64,000 nucleotides of DNA from Microcebus murinus (lineage: Eukaryota > Chordata > Mammalia > Primates > Cheirogaleidae): the NCBI RefSeq assembly GCF_040939455.1, contig NC_134106.1, forward strand, positions 44,538,001 through 44,602,000, read 5' to 3'. Positions 21,264 to 31,140 of the stretch are shown one piece after another. Numbering within the stretch: position 1 is the first letter of the stretch; every line of letters begins with the position of its first letter. The position numbers and the translations under genes are program-made. Under the pieces are notes generated by a model. It saw only the letters and a program-made list of their open reading frames with translations, did no database searches and had not been told where the DNA came from.

Positions 21264-22155
21264 TCTGCCCATTTTTAAATTGGGTCACATGTTCTCTTGG
21301 TATTGAGTTATATGAGTTCATTATAAATTTTGGATGTTAACTCCTTATCAGATATGTGGTTTGCAAATATTTTTTCCCAATCCATAGGTTACCGTTTCAT
21401 TTTGTTGATTGTTTCCTTTGATGTGCAGAAGCTTTTTAGTTTGATGTGGTTCCATTTATTTATTTTTTCTTTTGCAGCTGAGCTTTTGGTGTCATATCCA
21501 ATCTCATCTTTTAAAACGAACAAACAAAACCCCAATGCACCTTCCAGACCTCTGCCTCCTACAGAGATTGCCCCAGTTTTTTTGCTTTCCATTTCCTGGA
21601 GAACTTGAAAAACTTTTTTATTGCTCACTGTCTTCACTTTCTCTCTCCACTCATCCACTGTTGCTGCTCTTGCTAAAGTCGCTGATGACTTCCAAGTGTT
21701 AAGCCCAGTGGCCAGTTCTCTGCCCTCAACCTTATCTCAGCCACATGTACAGTTGATTTCTTGCTTCTCCTTGAAACTCTCTCTCCTCCTTGGCTTCCAG
21801 GACACCCTAGTCTTATGATTTTCCTCTTGTCTTACCAACGACCCCTCCTTCCTCTGTTCCTTCCTCCTCATCTCCCGTTTCTCCGTAGGTTGGAGTCCTA
21901 GGGTATAACAGTTCCATGGCTTTAAGTCTCACCTAAAAACTCATGCATCCCAAGTGTATATATCTAGATCTGAACTCCAAACTCACATGTCCATCTGCTT
22001 CTCTTGGATGTCTAACAGACAAATTAAATTTAGTGTGTTCAAAACTGAACTCTTAATTTTCTCCCCCAACTGGTTTCTTACCTAGTATTCCCCACATGGG
22101 CAAATGCCAGCTCCTTTATTACAGCGGCTCAAGTCACATCCTTGGAGTGATCCAT

Positions 22156-22212
22156 GAATCCTCTGTTTTTTTGTTTGTTTTTTTTTTTTTTTTTTGAATC
22201 CTCTGTTTTTTT
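22156..22212 (-). repeat. Poly(T)-only insertion with 17-bp duplication
   Basis: GAATCCTCTGTTTTTTT occurs at 22156-22172 and 22196-22212. Between them lies only GTTTG and a T run (22173-22195). The structure resembles insertion of nothing but an A tail (minus strand) into the L2, with a target-site duplication. Confidence 0.75.
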
Positions 22213-22707
22213 CTCCTCCCATCTCCTAGCCTTCACTAAATTCTGTTTTATTTTCAAAATATATCCAGAATCTGAAAATCCATTTCTCATCCTCCTGGTC
22301 TGATGATCCTCTCCCCAGTCCGAACCACCGTCCTGTCTCTTCTGAGACTGTGGCAGTAGTATCACACTCAGCTCTCTGCTTTCACCTGTACCTCAGGACT
22401 CTGTTCTCTGCAGAGCAGCCAGAGTGATTGATCCTTTGAAGACACAAGTTGGATCTCGACTATCTACTTAGAGTGGTTCAGTGGCTCCGCCCTCAGTCAG
22501 AATAAAAGTTCTTACCATGCAGTAGTTCAAGGCCCCGTGTAAACTGCCCCCTGCTCTCTACTGCACCATGGTCTCTCTGATCTGATCTTCTGTGCCCAGC
22601 CCCCTACTCCCTCTGCTCCAGCCATGCTGGCCCCTGCTTGGCATTTCTTGAACCTGGTGAGCAAACACACTACCCCTTCCAGGTCATTGCATTGCTGCTC
22701 CTTCTCG

Positions 22708-22975
22708 CAGGCAGTAGAGCATAGTAGGGAGTGGTCAAGAGCAAGATTCTTTGGAGACAGACCTTCTGGGGTTCACATTCCAGCTCTGCTCTTCATTAGC
22801 TGTGTGACCTCACACAAGTTACTTTCTGAGCCTCAGCTTCCAGATCTGTAAAATGGGGAAAACAAATGTACCTATGTACAGTTGTTCAGAGGATTAAATG
22901 AATTTATGGGAAACAGTTGGAATGGTGATTGCCACAGGAGCAAATGCTGTGTAATTATTAACCATTACTATTACC
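22708..22975 (+). repeat. MIR SINE, near full length
   Basis: GCAGTAGAGCATAGTAGGGA, GGGTTCACATTCCAGCTCTG, TTAGCTGTGTGACCTCACAC, CTGAGCCTCAGCTTCCAGAT, CTGTAAAATGGGGAAAAC and GGATTAAATGAATTTATGGG match MIR throughout. About 265 bp, inserted within the L2. Confidence 0.9.
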
Positions 22976-23290
22976 ACAGGTGTCCACGTGAGTCCCTCAT
23001 TTTATTCTGAGCTCTGCTGAAATGTCTCCTGGATGAAGACTTCTCTGGATACTCTCCCGCCCCTTCCATTATTCTCTGTCTTCTTAACCTGCTGCATCTC
23101 ACTTCTTAGCACTGATCAATACCTGAGCATATGTTTATTGATTGGTCTATTATCTGTCTCTAACCGCAAGAATGTGGGCTCCACTGAGAGCAGGATCCTG
23201 TTCTTGTTCACAGAGCCTGGAGTGTGGCAGCCACCCAATAAGTATTTATGGAGTGAATTTCTCAGTAGTAAAGTTTCCTTCCTCAGTGGT

Positions 23291-24177
23291 TGATAAATGT
23301 AACTAATGATATAAAATCTTAAATCTGTCAAACTGTGTGCTTGATGATTCCCAAATTTAAATCCAAGAACTGATCCATGGAGAAATGAGAAAAATCAGGA
23401 TTAAAAACACAGAGCATGAAAGTATATATAAAATCTCAACATAAGAAGGCCAGCTATTCTTTCTTGGAAAAGATTATTTTCCCCTGAATTTGAAAGCATG
23501 TCCTTCCTTTTATAGTGTCAGAATACTCTTTCTTTAATTAAATGCTCTAGATAGTACATGACAGTTTTAAAAATTTCCCTAGTATTCCTATTTTTATTAC
23601 TCTGTTTTAAAAATTCATATTACACAGTACTTATTTTTAACTTTTTAAAAAATTTGAAATATAAAAAGTCAACCTTATGGTGCTTTTCAAAATTAAAAAA
23701 AAAATTACTGGTCTGTGAAATCCAAAGTCTGAGCATTGCTTAAAATATTATATAAATGTAGGTAACATATCCAATTTTGTTGCTATAAGGTTCTGATTCC
23801 AGCAAAAGCCTGAGAAGTGGTGTTATTAGTCAGAAAACCTTGGTGCCACTGTGTCTTGCCTCTTCTTATTAAAAAAAATGGAAGATTGGAATATTTTTAA
23901 AATAGAAGGAATATGGGCTTCATAGTAGTCCTTAGAAAACATATTACAAATATGACTTAAACATGAAAACAGAACTGAGCAAAGCCTTTCCCATAATGCT
24001 ACACTTGGTTTTAAGTTGAAGTCTTGGTTTAAATTGTTTTAAGACCTATTGAAGTCTCAAATGTCCTTTGAAAGAAGAAAAAAGGTCTGTATTACCTGTT
24101 TATCAAAGAATGCACTTTTACGCTTTATTTTTTTATAACAACATAGATGATAATAACACTATAGAAAAATAATGATG
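23291..24177. other. Unassigned AT-rich sequence
   Basis: No repeat or gene recognised. Confidence 0.4.
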
Positions 24178-24435
24178 GGTACCACTTACTGAATGCTTAT
24201 GTGTTAATCACATTAATGGATTTATTATCTCATTTAATTTTTAAAACAGGTCAACAAAATGGTAATTATTATCAAATTTTGTTAACTGTTGAGGAAATGG
24301 AAGTTTAGGGAGGGGGAAAGCACTATTCAAATAGACATTATTTGTTAGATGGTAGCGTTGGGATTGAACCCAGAGCTGGCGCCACTGTGAGTCTGAATCA
24401 GATGCACATTCCCCGAAACGGCACACACTTAGTCA
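24178..24435 (-). repeat. MIR SINE
   Basis: Reverse-complement MIR pattern: TACCACTTACTGAATGCTTA, TTATTATCTCATTTAATTTT, GGAAATGGAAGTTTAGGG and GGATTGAACCCAGAGCTGG, the last from the tRNA-derived head. Confidence 0.75.
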
Positions 24436-26394
24436 TTCATTATGAGTACTCACAGATAAAATGTACTGAATAAATAAAACTTAGCTTACTGTTTGTTTTT
24501 TCTTTCTGTTGTGTTCGTGTTTTGCCCAAAAGGCCAAATTTTCATTGAGTAATAATTATATGAAACACTCTGATATATGATATATGATTAAAATTTGCTT
24601 TAAAATTACATTATACAGTAAAATATTCCATTCATTTGATTTTATTTGTATTATGTTCCAAAAGATTAAAAATCTGAGTTTCAAATAGACATGATATATG
24701 AAACCTCAAGACTGATCATCTTTCACTCCATCAGCATTTTCTTTTGGGAACACTGAGTAATGGGTTTTAGTCAATTCTACAGGAAGCAAGACATCAATAA
24801 TTGGAAATGAAAAGAATTAACTGCATACTTTTATTGAGTTAAAGCTTTTGTGCAACCCAGCTTTTTCATCCATGAGGCATGCTATTCAAATCTCAAATAT
24901 ACTTATTGATTGATTTTTTTTTTCTTTCATCAGGAAGTCTAGCTTCATATATTATATGAATATATAGTACAAATTATATCTATTGAGTATTAAGTATCAT
25001 TAACATTAAAGACTATGTTATTCCTCAACATTTAATTTTGTTATTTTTTCTATATATTTACAAATTATGTTGACATTTTTTTCTGTTGCTTCGTAATGTT
25101 ATAACCAATTTCTTTGTCAGTATAATGTTTCATATCCCTAACTAGATACGAAAACTGTTGAAGTTAGAAATGAACTATTCTCTTCTTTTATAAACCTTGT
25201 TAAAATGCTATCTACACAGTAGATGGTCACTTGACTGTGATATTACTAAAAGTGTATATATTCAGGGCTGGCATCACTAGTGAAAACTCCAGAAGCTATT
25301 TTAGGATGTTGTGTTTTCCGATAATGAATATTCAAGTGGAAGTAGGAACAGAGAGAACCATATGCATTGGCTTATTTTTGGGATCTCCCCAAACTAGGTC
25401 AGAATAAAGACCTGAAAACTCAGTGGCTAAACCGCTTCACTCTTCTCTTTTTACTTGAATGTTCAATGGTAGTTTTTGATCTTCACAGAACGTTGTGTGC
25501 TCTGGGCACAGCTTGGTGTTTCTCTTCTGCTAGCCTTGTTAGCTCCTTTGGGAATGTTGCTGCTCTGAGGGGGCGAGTGTTAGATTCTGTAGTTTAGAAG
25601 GCAGTGCCAGCCACAGACCAATCTAGCCAGACTCCTGCACCTCAGCAAGCCTTCTCAGATTCTTAGACTTCATTTTTGCCATGATAGCTGGGAGATGACA
25701 TTTCAGATATATCTCCTTTGACATTCAGGCATCTTTTATGACTATGGTTTGTATTAATAGATTTAATCCCCTGTGTAAGTGTTAGGATTAGGTGTAGTTG
25801 CATGTCACCAAAAACCTAAGTAATACTGGCTGAAACGAGAGAGGCTTGTTTTTGTCTTCTGTGAGACGATTCTGAAGGTAAAGCAGTTCAAGGCTGGCAT
25901 GGCAGTTCCCTGTTCACAAGGACCTCCAACTCCATCCGCTAGGTCATCTTCACAGCTCCAGCTGTAACATCCACAGCTCAGGCCACAAGAAGAAAGAGGG
26001 GCAAAGGCAAAAGGACCTGTGTACTGACTGGGTCAACTGCCTTTAAAGCGTTTTCTTATGAGTCCCATTCAGTGACTTGTGCCTCATTAGTTGCAAAAGA
26101 GAATGGTAAAATTTTTTTTATCTGGGCACATTATCTTGTCACTTAAAATTGGAATTTATTCCTAAGGAAGAAGGGCTAAATGTGTGTTATATGAGCATCT
26201 GGAAATTTCTGTCATACATTGATACTCAACCTATTTTTTTTATTTGTCCTTTTTTTCCCAAGTGAGCCATAGATTCGTGCTTTGTACGGTTCTGTTTCTG
26301 TGGCCAACATAAACAGACATTTAGCCAAGAATTAATTTTCTTCTTCTGATGTGATTATTTAAAAAATTTTCATTTTAAATTTAATGAATTACAT
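24436..26394. other. Mostly unassigned AT-rich sequence
   Basis: 25800-26070 resembles an old, family-unassigned repeat (GAGACGATTCTGAAGGTAAA, CAAGGCTGGCATGGCAG, CACAGCTCCAGCTGTAACAT). It may be related to 42380-42700. Nothing else was recognised. Confidence 0.35.
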
Positions 26395-26440
26395 TAAATA
26401 AATATTTATTAAGGTCTTATAACCAGGATCTTGTGCTAGA

Positions 26441-26650
26441 CAGGGATTCTGAGCTTTGGTATTACTGAAATTTTGGGCTGGATAATTCTTTATGGTGGGG
26501 AGGCTGTCCTGTATTAGGATGTTTAGCAGCATCTGTGACCTCCACCCTCTAGAAGGCAGTAGCAACTGCCCAGTTGTGGCCACCAAAATCGTCTCCACAC
26601 ATTGCCACACATACCCAGGGATCAAGATTGTCCCCAGTTGAGAACCACTG
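26441..26650 (-). mobile_element. MER5A hAT-Charlie element
   Basis: Ends CAGGGATTCTGAGC and GTTGAGAACCACTG are the family's inverted repeats. Internal TTTGGGCTGGATAATTCTTT, GTCCTGTATTAGGATGTTTA, GCAGCATCTGTGACC and CACACATACCCAGGGATCAA match MER5A in reverse. Flanking TGCTAGA (26434-26440 and 26651-26657) is a 7-base target duplication. Confidence 0.85.
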
Positions 26651-26774
26651 TGCTAGAAGGTAACTCATTTATTCAAATTGCCTGTTTGCTTCCCTGTGAA
26701 AGTATATCACTGTAGATTCAATATTGCTCTAAGTGTTGCTTGCTGTTGGTGTTATGAGCAAAGTGTAGTATTGG

Positions 26775-26950
26775 CTGTATTTGTACTACTGTCAGACACC
26801 ATGATGAGAACTTGACATCTGTTGCCTCATTTAATCCTCATAATGTAACATTTTGTTATAACAACATTGTATTAATAGAAGGTACTAATGATATTAGATA
26901 GTGTTATTGTCCTCATTTTACAGATGAGAAAAATGAGGGTTAGAGTTTAT
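26775..26950 (-). repeat. MIR SINE fragment
   Basis: CATCTGTTGCCTCATTTAAT, CCTCATAATGTAACA and CCTCATTTTACAGATGAGAA fit reverse-complement MIR. Confidence 0.7.
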
Positions 26951-27170
26951 TTTAGCTTAGATTCCCCTGAGAGCAGAGCCTGCAATGTAGTCTTGAGTGT
27001 GGATGGATTTTTTGGGAGGTGATCCAAGGAAGCAGAATGATGGAGAAGGGAGAATGAAATAGTAGTTTGTGGGGCCTAGAGCCAAAATGAAAATGTGGGT
27101 CCCCTTGTTCAAAACCAGGAAAACTTGTCATGGTGTTTTTTTTGTTTTAATTTGTTGTTTAATGTTTGTT

Positions 27171-27562
27171 TGTCTTAGTCTGTTTGTGTTGCTATAAAGA
27201 AATACAGAGGTTGGGTGATTTATAAAGATGAAAGGTTTATTTAGCCCATGATTCTCCTGACTGGAAGTTGGGGCATCTGATCAAGCCTTGAGCTGCTTCC
27301 ACTCATGGTGGAAGGTGAAAGGGAGCTGGTTATGTGCAGAGATCACGTGGTGAGAGAAGGAGCAAGGCGGGGGGAAGTGCCAGGCTCTTTCTCTTTTAAC
27401 AGTAAGCTCTTGGAGGAAACTAATAGAGTGAGGACTCCCTCACGCCCTCTCCCCAGAGATCCACTCCAATGACCCAAACACCTCCCACTAGGCCCTACCT
27501 CCTACTTTGGGGATCAAATTTCAGCATGAGGGTTGGTGAGGACAAACATCCAAGCTATAGCA
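27171..27562 (-). repeat. MST/THE1-type MaLR LTR
   Basis: Plus strand: GTCTGTTTGTGTTGCTATAA, GGTGATTTATAAAGATGAAA, CTGCTTCCACTCATGGTGG, AGAGATCACGTGGTGAGAGA, ATGACCCAAACACCTCCCAC and GAGGACAAACATCCAAGCTA. This is a complete LTR in reverse orientation. Target duplication not recognised. Confidence 0.85.
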
Positions 27563-28609
27563 ATGTCATTCTAAGTAAAGAAAATTAAAACTTAAAATTA
27601 TTAGCATGAATTCTACCATTCATCTGTTTATCGTTCAATGCCAGTTTTAAATGCAAATAAAAGATGAGAACATTTATCAAATATCCAGAAACACTGAAGT
27701 TGCCCAACTCATATTTCATAGTTTGCACATGCATATGTATTTTATTCTTACCAGAACAGTGGAAATGCTGCACAAAACAAGCTCAACTGTTTAATTTCAC
27801 TTCTTGATCTGTGCACAATCTGCCAACACTCTCTTCTTTCAGCTTCCTGGTAAGAAAGGTTTGCAAAGAAAAGGAGCTTTGGGTTGCCCTATGATTCCCT
27901 TTCCTTCTCTGGTCATTTTCAGCATAAGTAGTTGGTTTAATACAGGGAAGTAACACTAATAAAAGAGGATATCATAGATTTCCTTGGTCATTTATATTTC
28001 TCAGAACACCATTGCCTTCTCTCCGTGTTCAAAATCAATTCTGGTTTGAAGGACAAGTGCAGCCTGCCCACACTGTCAGTATTCCTGCTCGCTCACTCGT
28101 AGGTGTAGCCTGCTCACCTTGTACTTGCTCCCAGGCATCGTGGCTGACCTGGAGTCCTACCCCCTGTGGGACATTGTGAACAGCAGATGCACACAGGCAG
28201 TGAGGAGCAACAGACACACGTGGTGCATGTCTCCTCTGCTCATGTGTGTGCTTCATGGTCTCATAAGACTTCACTTAGAAAACTTAAGTACAAAGATTAT
28301 TAATAACTTAAGGATGGTGACAGCAGAGCCTCAAACCAAGCTCTGGGCCCATCTAAGTGCTACTGCATAGGCCACGCACTGATGAAGCCAGGCCTGGGTC
28401 CTGGTGAGAGATGACAGAGGATGGAGACTAGGCTGGCACAGTAGAGTCAAAGAAAGTGATGAGTAAGTTTTAAATTTAGATAGTTTCCCCAAGCCTTGCT
28501 GTTGGATTGGATCTGGGGAGTGGGGACGAGACAGAAATCAAGGACGACTGAGTTCTAGGCTTTATAGGAGGTCATTTATGGCGGATGGAGAAGACTAGAG
28601 GAGAAACAG
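27563..28609. other. Unassigned sequence
   Basis: Overlapping opposite-strand frames at 28035-28370 lack recognisable motifs. No gene called. Confidence 0.4.
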
Positions 28610-28760
28610 TTTGTGAAGTAGGGAAACCTGGAGTTGTTGTGAAGTTTGGATCTACCTAAGCTTAAGTCTTGGGAGCTGCAAAGGCAGGATTTCAGTCCAG
28701 GCAATCTAACTTCCCAGTCAAGTCATGCCTTTAACCATTGCACTATTCTGTCATGTGGGA
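28610..28760 (-). repeat. MIR SINE fragment
   Basis: GGGAGCTGCAAAGGCAGGAT, TTTCAGTCCAGGCAATCTAA and GCCTTTAACCATTGCACTAT match the reverse-complement MIR head. Confidence 0.6.
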
Positions 28761-28929
28761 GCCAACCTGTTGGGTGCTGGTGATGGTGGCAATGGTTCTC
28801 CATCTTATTATTCCCTCACCTCTCCAGACGATCCTACCACCTCCTGTGGAGTGAGCATCTGGACAGAGGCATGCTTGAATTTCTTTTATATTTAAACCTA
28901 GTTAACAAAATATTGCTTTAACTTGCTTC
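28761..28929. other. Short unassigned gap
   Basis: Nothing recognised. Confidence 0.4.
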
Positions 28930-29640
28930 CCTTTTGCATCTCAATTATATTTTCCTTTCAACAATATTTTTAGTTTCTGGTTTACAATCTTGTACTACTT
29001 TTGTTAAATTTATTCCTAAATATTTTATTCTTCTTAATGGTATTGTAAGTGGAATTGTTTTTAAATTTTACTTTAAGGTTGTTCATTTGTAAGTATATAG
29101 AAAAACAATTGATTTTTGTATTTGATCTTGCATCCTGCAATTTTGCTGAACCTGTTTATTACTTCTAACAGGTTTTTAGTGGAGTCCTTAGAGTCTTCTA
29201 GATATAAAATTATGCCATCTGCAAATAGAGATACTTTTACTTCTTCCTTTCCAATATGAATACCTTTTATTTTCTTTTTCTTGCCTAATTGTCCTGGCTA
29301 ACGCCTTTAGTAATTGTCAAATAGAAGTGGCAAGAGTGGACATACTTGTATTGTTTCTGATTGTAAAGAAAAATAATTTGGTCTTTCATAATTTCATTTT
29401 AGCCAGTGGGTTTCTTGTAGAAGCCCTTCATCAAGTTGAGAAAACTCCTTTCTATTACTAGTTTGTTGAGTGATTTTTATCATGAAAGGGTGCTAGATTT
29501 CGTCAAATATTTTTTTCTGCATCTATTAAGTTGATTAGATGATTTTTCCCCCTCTTTCTATTAATATGGTGTGTTACATTGATTGGTTTTCTTATGTCGA
29601 ACTGGATGTGCTCTTCTAATCCTTTTTTTCTTCAAAAAGG
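28930..29640 (-). repeat. L1 ORF2 fragment
   Basis: Plus strand: TTGTTAAATTTATTCCTAAA, TATTTTATTCTTCTTAATGG, CATCCTGCAATTTTGCTGAA, AATTATGCCATCTGCAAATA and TTTCTATTAATATGGTGTGT. These are complement to conserved L1 ORF2 segments. Frames are destroyed. Confidence 0.8.
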
Positions 29641-29826
29641 TTAAATGGTGATTTACTTTCTGGATTCTTGTAAATATGAAATTTCTCTCATTCACCTTAT
29701 GAATCATATCGTGCCTGGACACAGTATTCTTGGCTGCAGTTCTCTTTTCTTAAAAGTCTGTATACTTCTTCCAGGATTCAGTATGGTATATGAAAGACCC
29801 AATGCCGGCCTGACTATTTTATTTTA

Positions 29827-30149
29827 TTTTTTTTTTTTTTTGAGACAGAGTCTTGCTTTGTTGCCCAGGCTAGAGTGAGTACCGTGCATCAGCCTAGCTT
29901 ACAGCAACCTCAAACTCCTGGGCTCAAGCAATCCTGCTGCCTCAGACTCCCAAGTAGCTGGGATACGGGCATGCGCCACCATACCCAGCTAATTTTTTCT
30001 ATATTGTCCAATTAATTTCTTTCTATTTATAGTAGAGACAGGGGTCTCGCTCTTGGCCAGGCTGGTTTCGAACTCCTGACCTCGAGCAATCCACCCGCCT
30101 CAGCCTCCCAGAGAGCTAGGATTACAGGCATGAGCCACCACGCCCGGCC
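29827..30149 (-). mobile_element. Dimeric Alu, strepsirrhine type, minus strand
   Basis: Reverse complement with AGTGAGTACCGTGCATCAGC, CAATTAATTTCTTTCTATTT and CACCACGCCCGGCC. Imperfect target duplication: TGACTATTTTATTTTA on the left and TGATTATTTTATTTTT on the right (from 30150). Confidence 0.95.
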
Positions 30150-30448
30150 TGATTATTTTATTTTTGTAAGTAAGTGTCCTGTTACTGCTATCTGGAAGCA
30201 TATAAGACTTGTTTTTTATATTTGGAGTTCAAAACTTCACTGTAATATGTCAGGAATGTCTTTTTTTCCCTATTATAACTGTCTCTGCATTTGGTGAGTT
30301 CTTTTGATCTGAAAACTCAATTCTTCACTTTAAAGTTTTCCTATTTGATCATTGCCTCTTCTTTTCTCTCTTTCTGTAAATCCTGGTATTTGCATATCAG
30401 GCTTCATGTATCTGTCCTCCATTCCTTTTATATTTTTGTAATGTTTTT

Positions 30449-30858
30449 TGGCAGCGGCAAAAAGAAAAGACATAGAGAAAGAGTGGGGCCAAACAATGTG
30501 GCTTTATTTAGTGCACCCAGACGAGGTTCTGGGGCCCCAAGAGAAGGGGAGCCCTAGAAGTTGTACTCATTTGAAGGGGGTGCAGCCTTTTATACCCTTT
30601 GGGCTGGCCTAGGGACTTTTGGCGGGAAGAGCTGGGGTGACCTTTGGTGGTCATTGAGAAATAGGAGGGGCTGGCCGTATTTGTAGAATCCAGGAGCCAA
30701 AACTTTCTTATCCGGGTGGACATTCTGCCTGTGGTTCCTCTCAGCAGGGTCTGGCAGTTTTGTCCTTAGCGGGTCTGGTCTTGTGAGCCTTTTCTTTTTT
30801 GATCTAGGGAGGGGAGGGGGCCCGCCACCAGCCTTACGATTTTCACCAGTGATTTACA
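30449..30858 (-). mobile_element. Solo LTR of an endogenous retrovirus (class uncertain)
   Basis: Read on the minus strand it has U3-like GC-rich DNA, a TATA box GGGTATAAAAGG (plus 30586-30597) and, about 80 bases on, AATAAA (plus 30503-30508). A T-rich, CTCTTTCTCTATGTC-like U5 follows, with proposed TG...CA ends and a poor 4-base duplication (TTTT/TTTC). No gag, pol or env sequence is present. Boundaries and class (ERV1 or ERV2) are inferred. It interrupts the L1/HAL1-like sequence. Confidence 0.6.
30588..30597 (-). promoter_or_regulatory. TATA-box-like element of the solo LTR
   Basis: Plus-strand TTTATACCCTTT is GGGTATAAA on the minus strand. The 80-odd base spacing to AATAAA at 30503-30508 is the arrangement of a retroviral U3/R region. 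Activity is unknown. Confidence 0.5.
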
Positions 30859-31140
30859 TTTCTTCGTAATATTTGCTTTGTGATGTGATAGTTCCTTCCA
30901 GTTAGATAGTTCATGTTCTGGCTTACTAGTTTGGTTTTCAATACAAGCCATTCACTTTACTTCCTCTATTGGAACTTTAATTCTAGATTTCATGTTTGTT
31001 TTAGGCACCCTCCCCAATTTTTATAGTTATTCTCCGTGTGTATCCCCTTAAACATCCTTATTACGTTTTTTATTATTTCTACCATTAATTTGGCTTCGAT
31101 AGAAGCTGCGCATTATAGATTCTGGTTTCCCTACTTTGAA

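Larger units (their letters stand above)
20165..21515 (-). mobile_element. L1 3' end (ORF2 C-terminus and 3'-UTR), minus strand
   Basis: The plus strand reads as the complement of L1: ATAGTGGCTGTACCAATCTA (20881), CATCCTGATGGGTGTGAGAT (20980), GATTTGCATTTCCCTGATGA (21019), TTTGGATGTTAACTCC (21329) and TTGATGTGCAGAAGCTTTTT (21418). ORF2 is broken. An Alu monomer interrupts it at 21135-21263. It is of L1MA/L1MB age class by appearance. Confidence 0.85.
21516..23290 (+). mobile_element. Long L2 LINE: reverse-transcriptase region to 3' end
   Basis: Pieces at 21516-22172, 22196-22707 and 22976-23290 follow L2 ORF2 order. They include GCTCTTGCTAAAGTCGCTGA (21666), GGCTTCCAGGACACC (21791), TTCAAAACTGAACTCTTAAT (22039), TTTTCAAAATATATCCAGAA (22250), GCAGAGCAGCCAGAGTGATT (22411) and CTCCACTGAGAGCAGGATCC (23179). 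Frameshifts abolish coding. Interrupted by a MIR and a poly(T) insertion. At nearly 1.5 kb of L2 sequence it is long for this ancient family, whose copies are usually a few hundred bases. Confidence 0.8.
29641..31140 (-). repeat. L1ME/HAL1-like 5'-region fragments (weak)
   Basis: The flanks of the inserted Alu (29827-30149) and LTR (30449-30858) resemble old L1/HAL1 upstream regions in reverse: CACAGTATTCTTGGCTGCAG, AAATCCTGGTATTTGCATAT, CTTCATGTATCTGTCCTCC, CTTCCAGTTAGATAGTTCAT. Divergence is high and the right boundary is uncertain. Confidence 0.45.

Noticed and set aside
22708..22975. tRNA-like A/B-box sequence in MIR as a tRNA gene
   Set aside because: It is the decayed tRNA-derived head of a MIR SINE; no cloverleaf is present.
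30449..30858. LTR as part of an intact provirus
   Set aside because: No second LTR, primer-binding site or gag/pol/env sequence is seen next to it.
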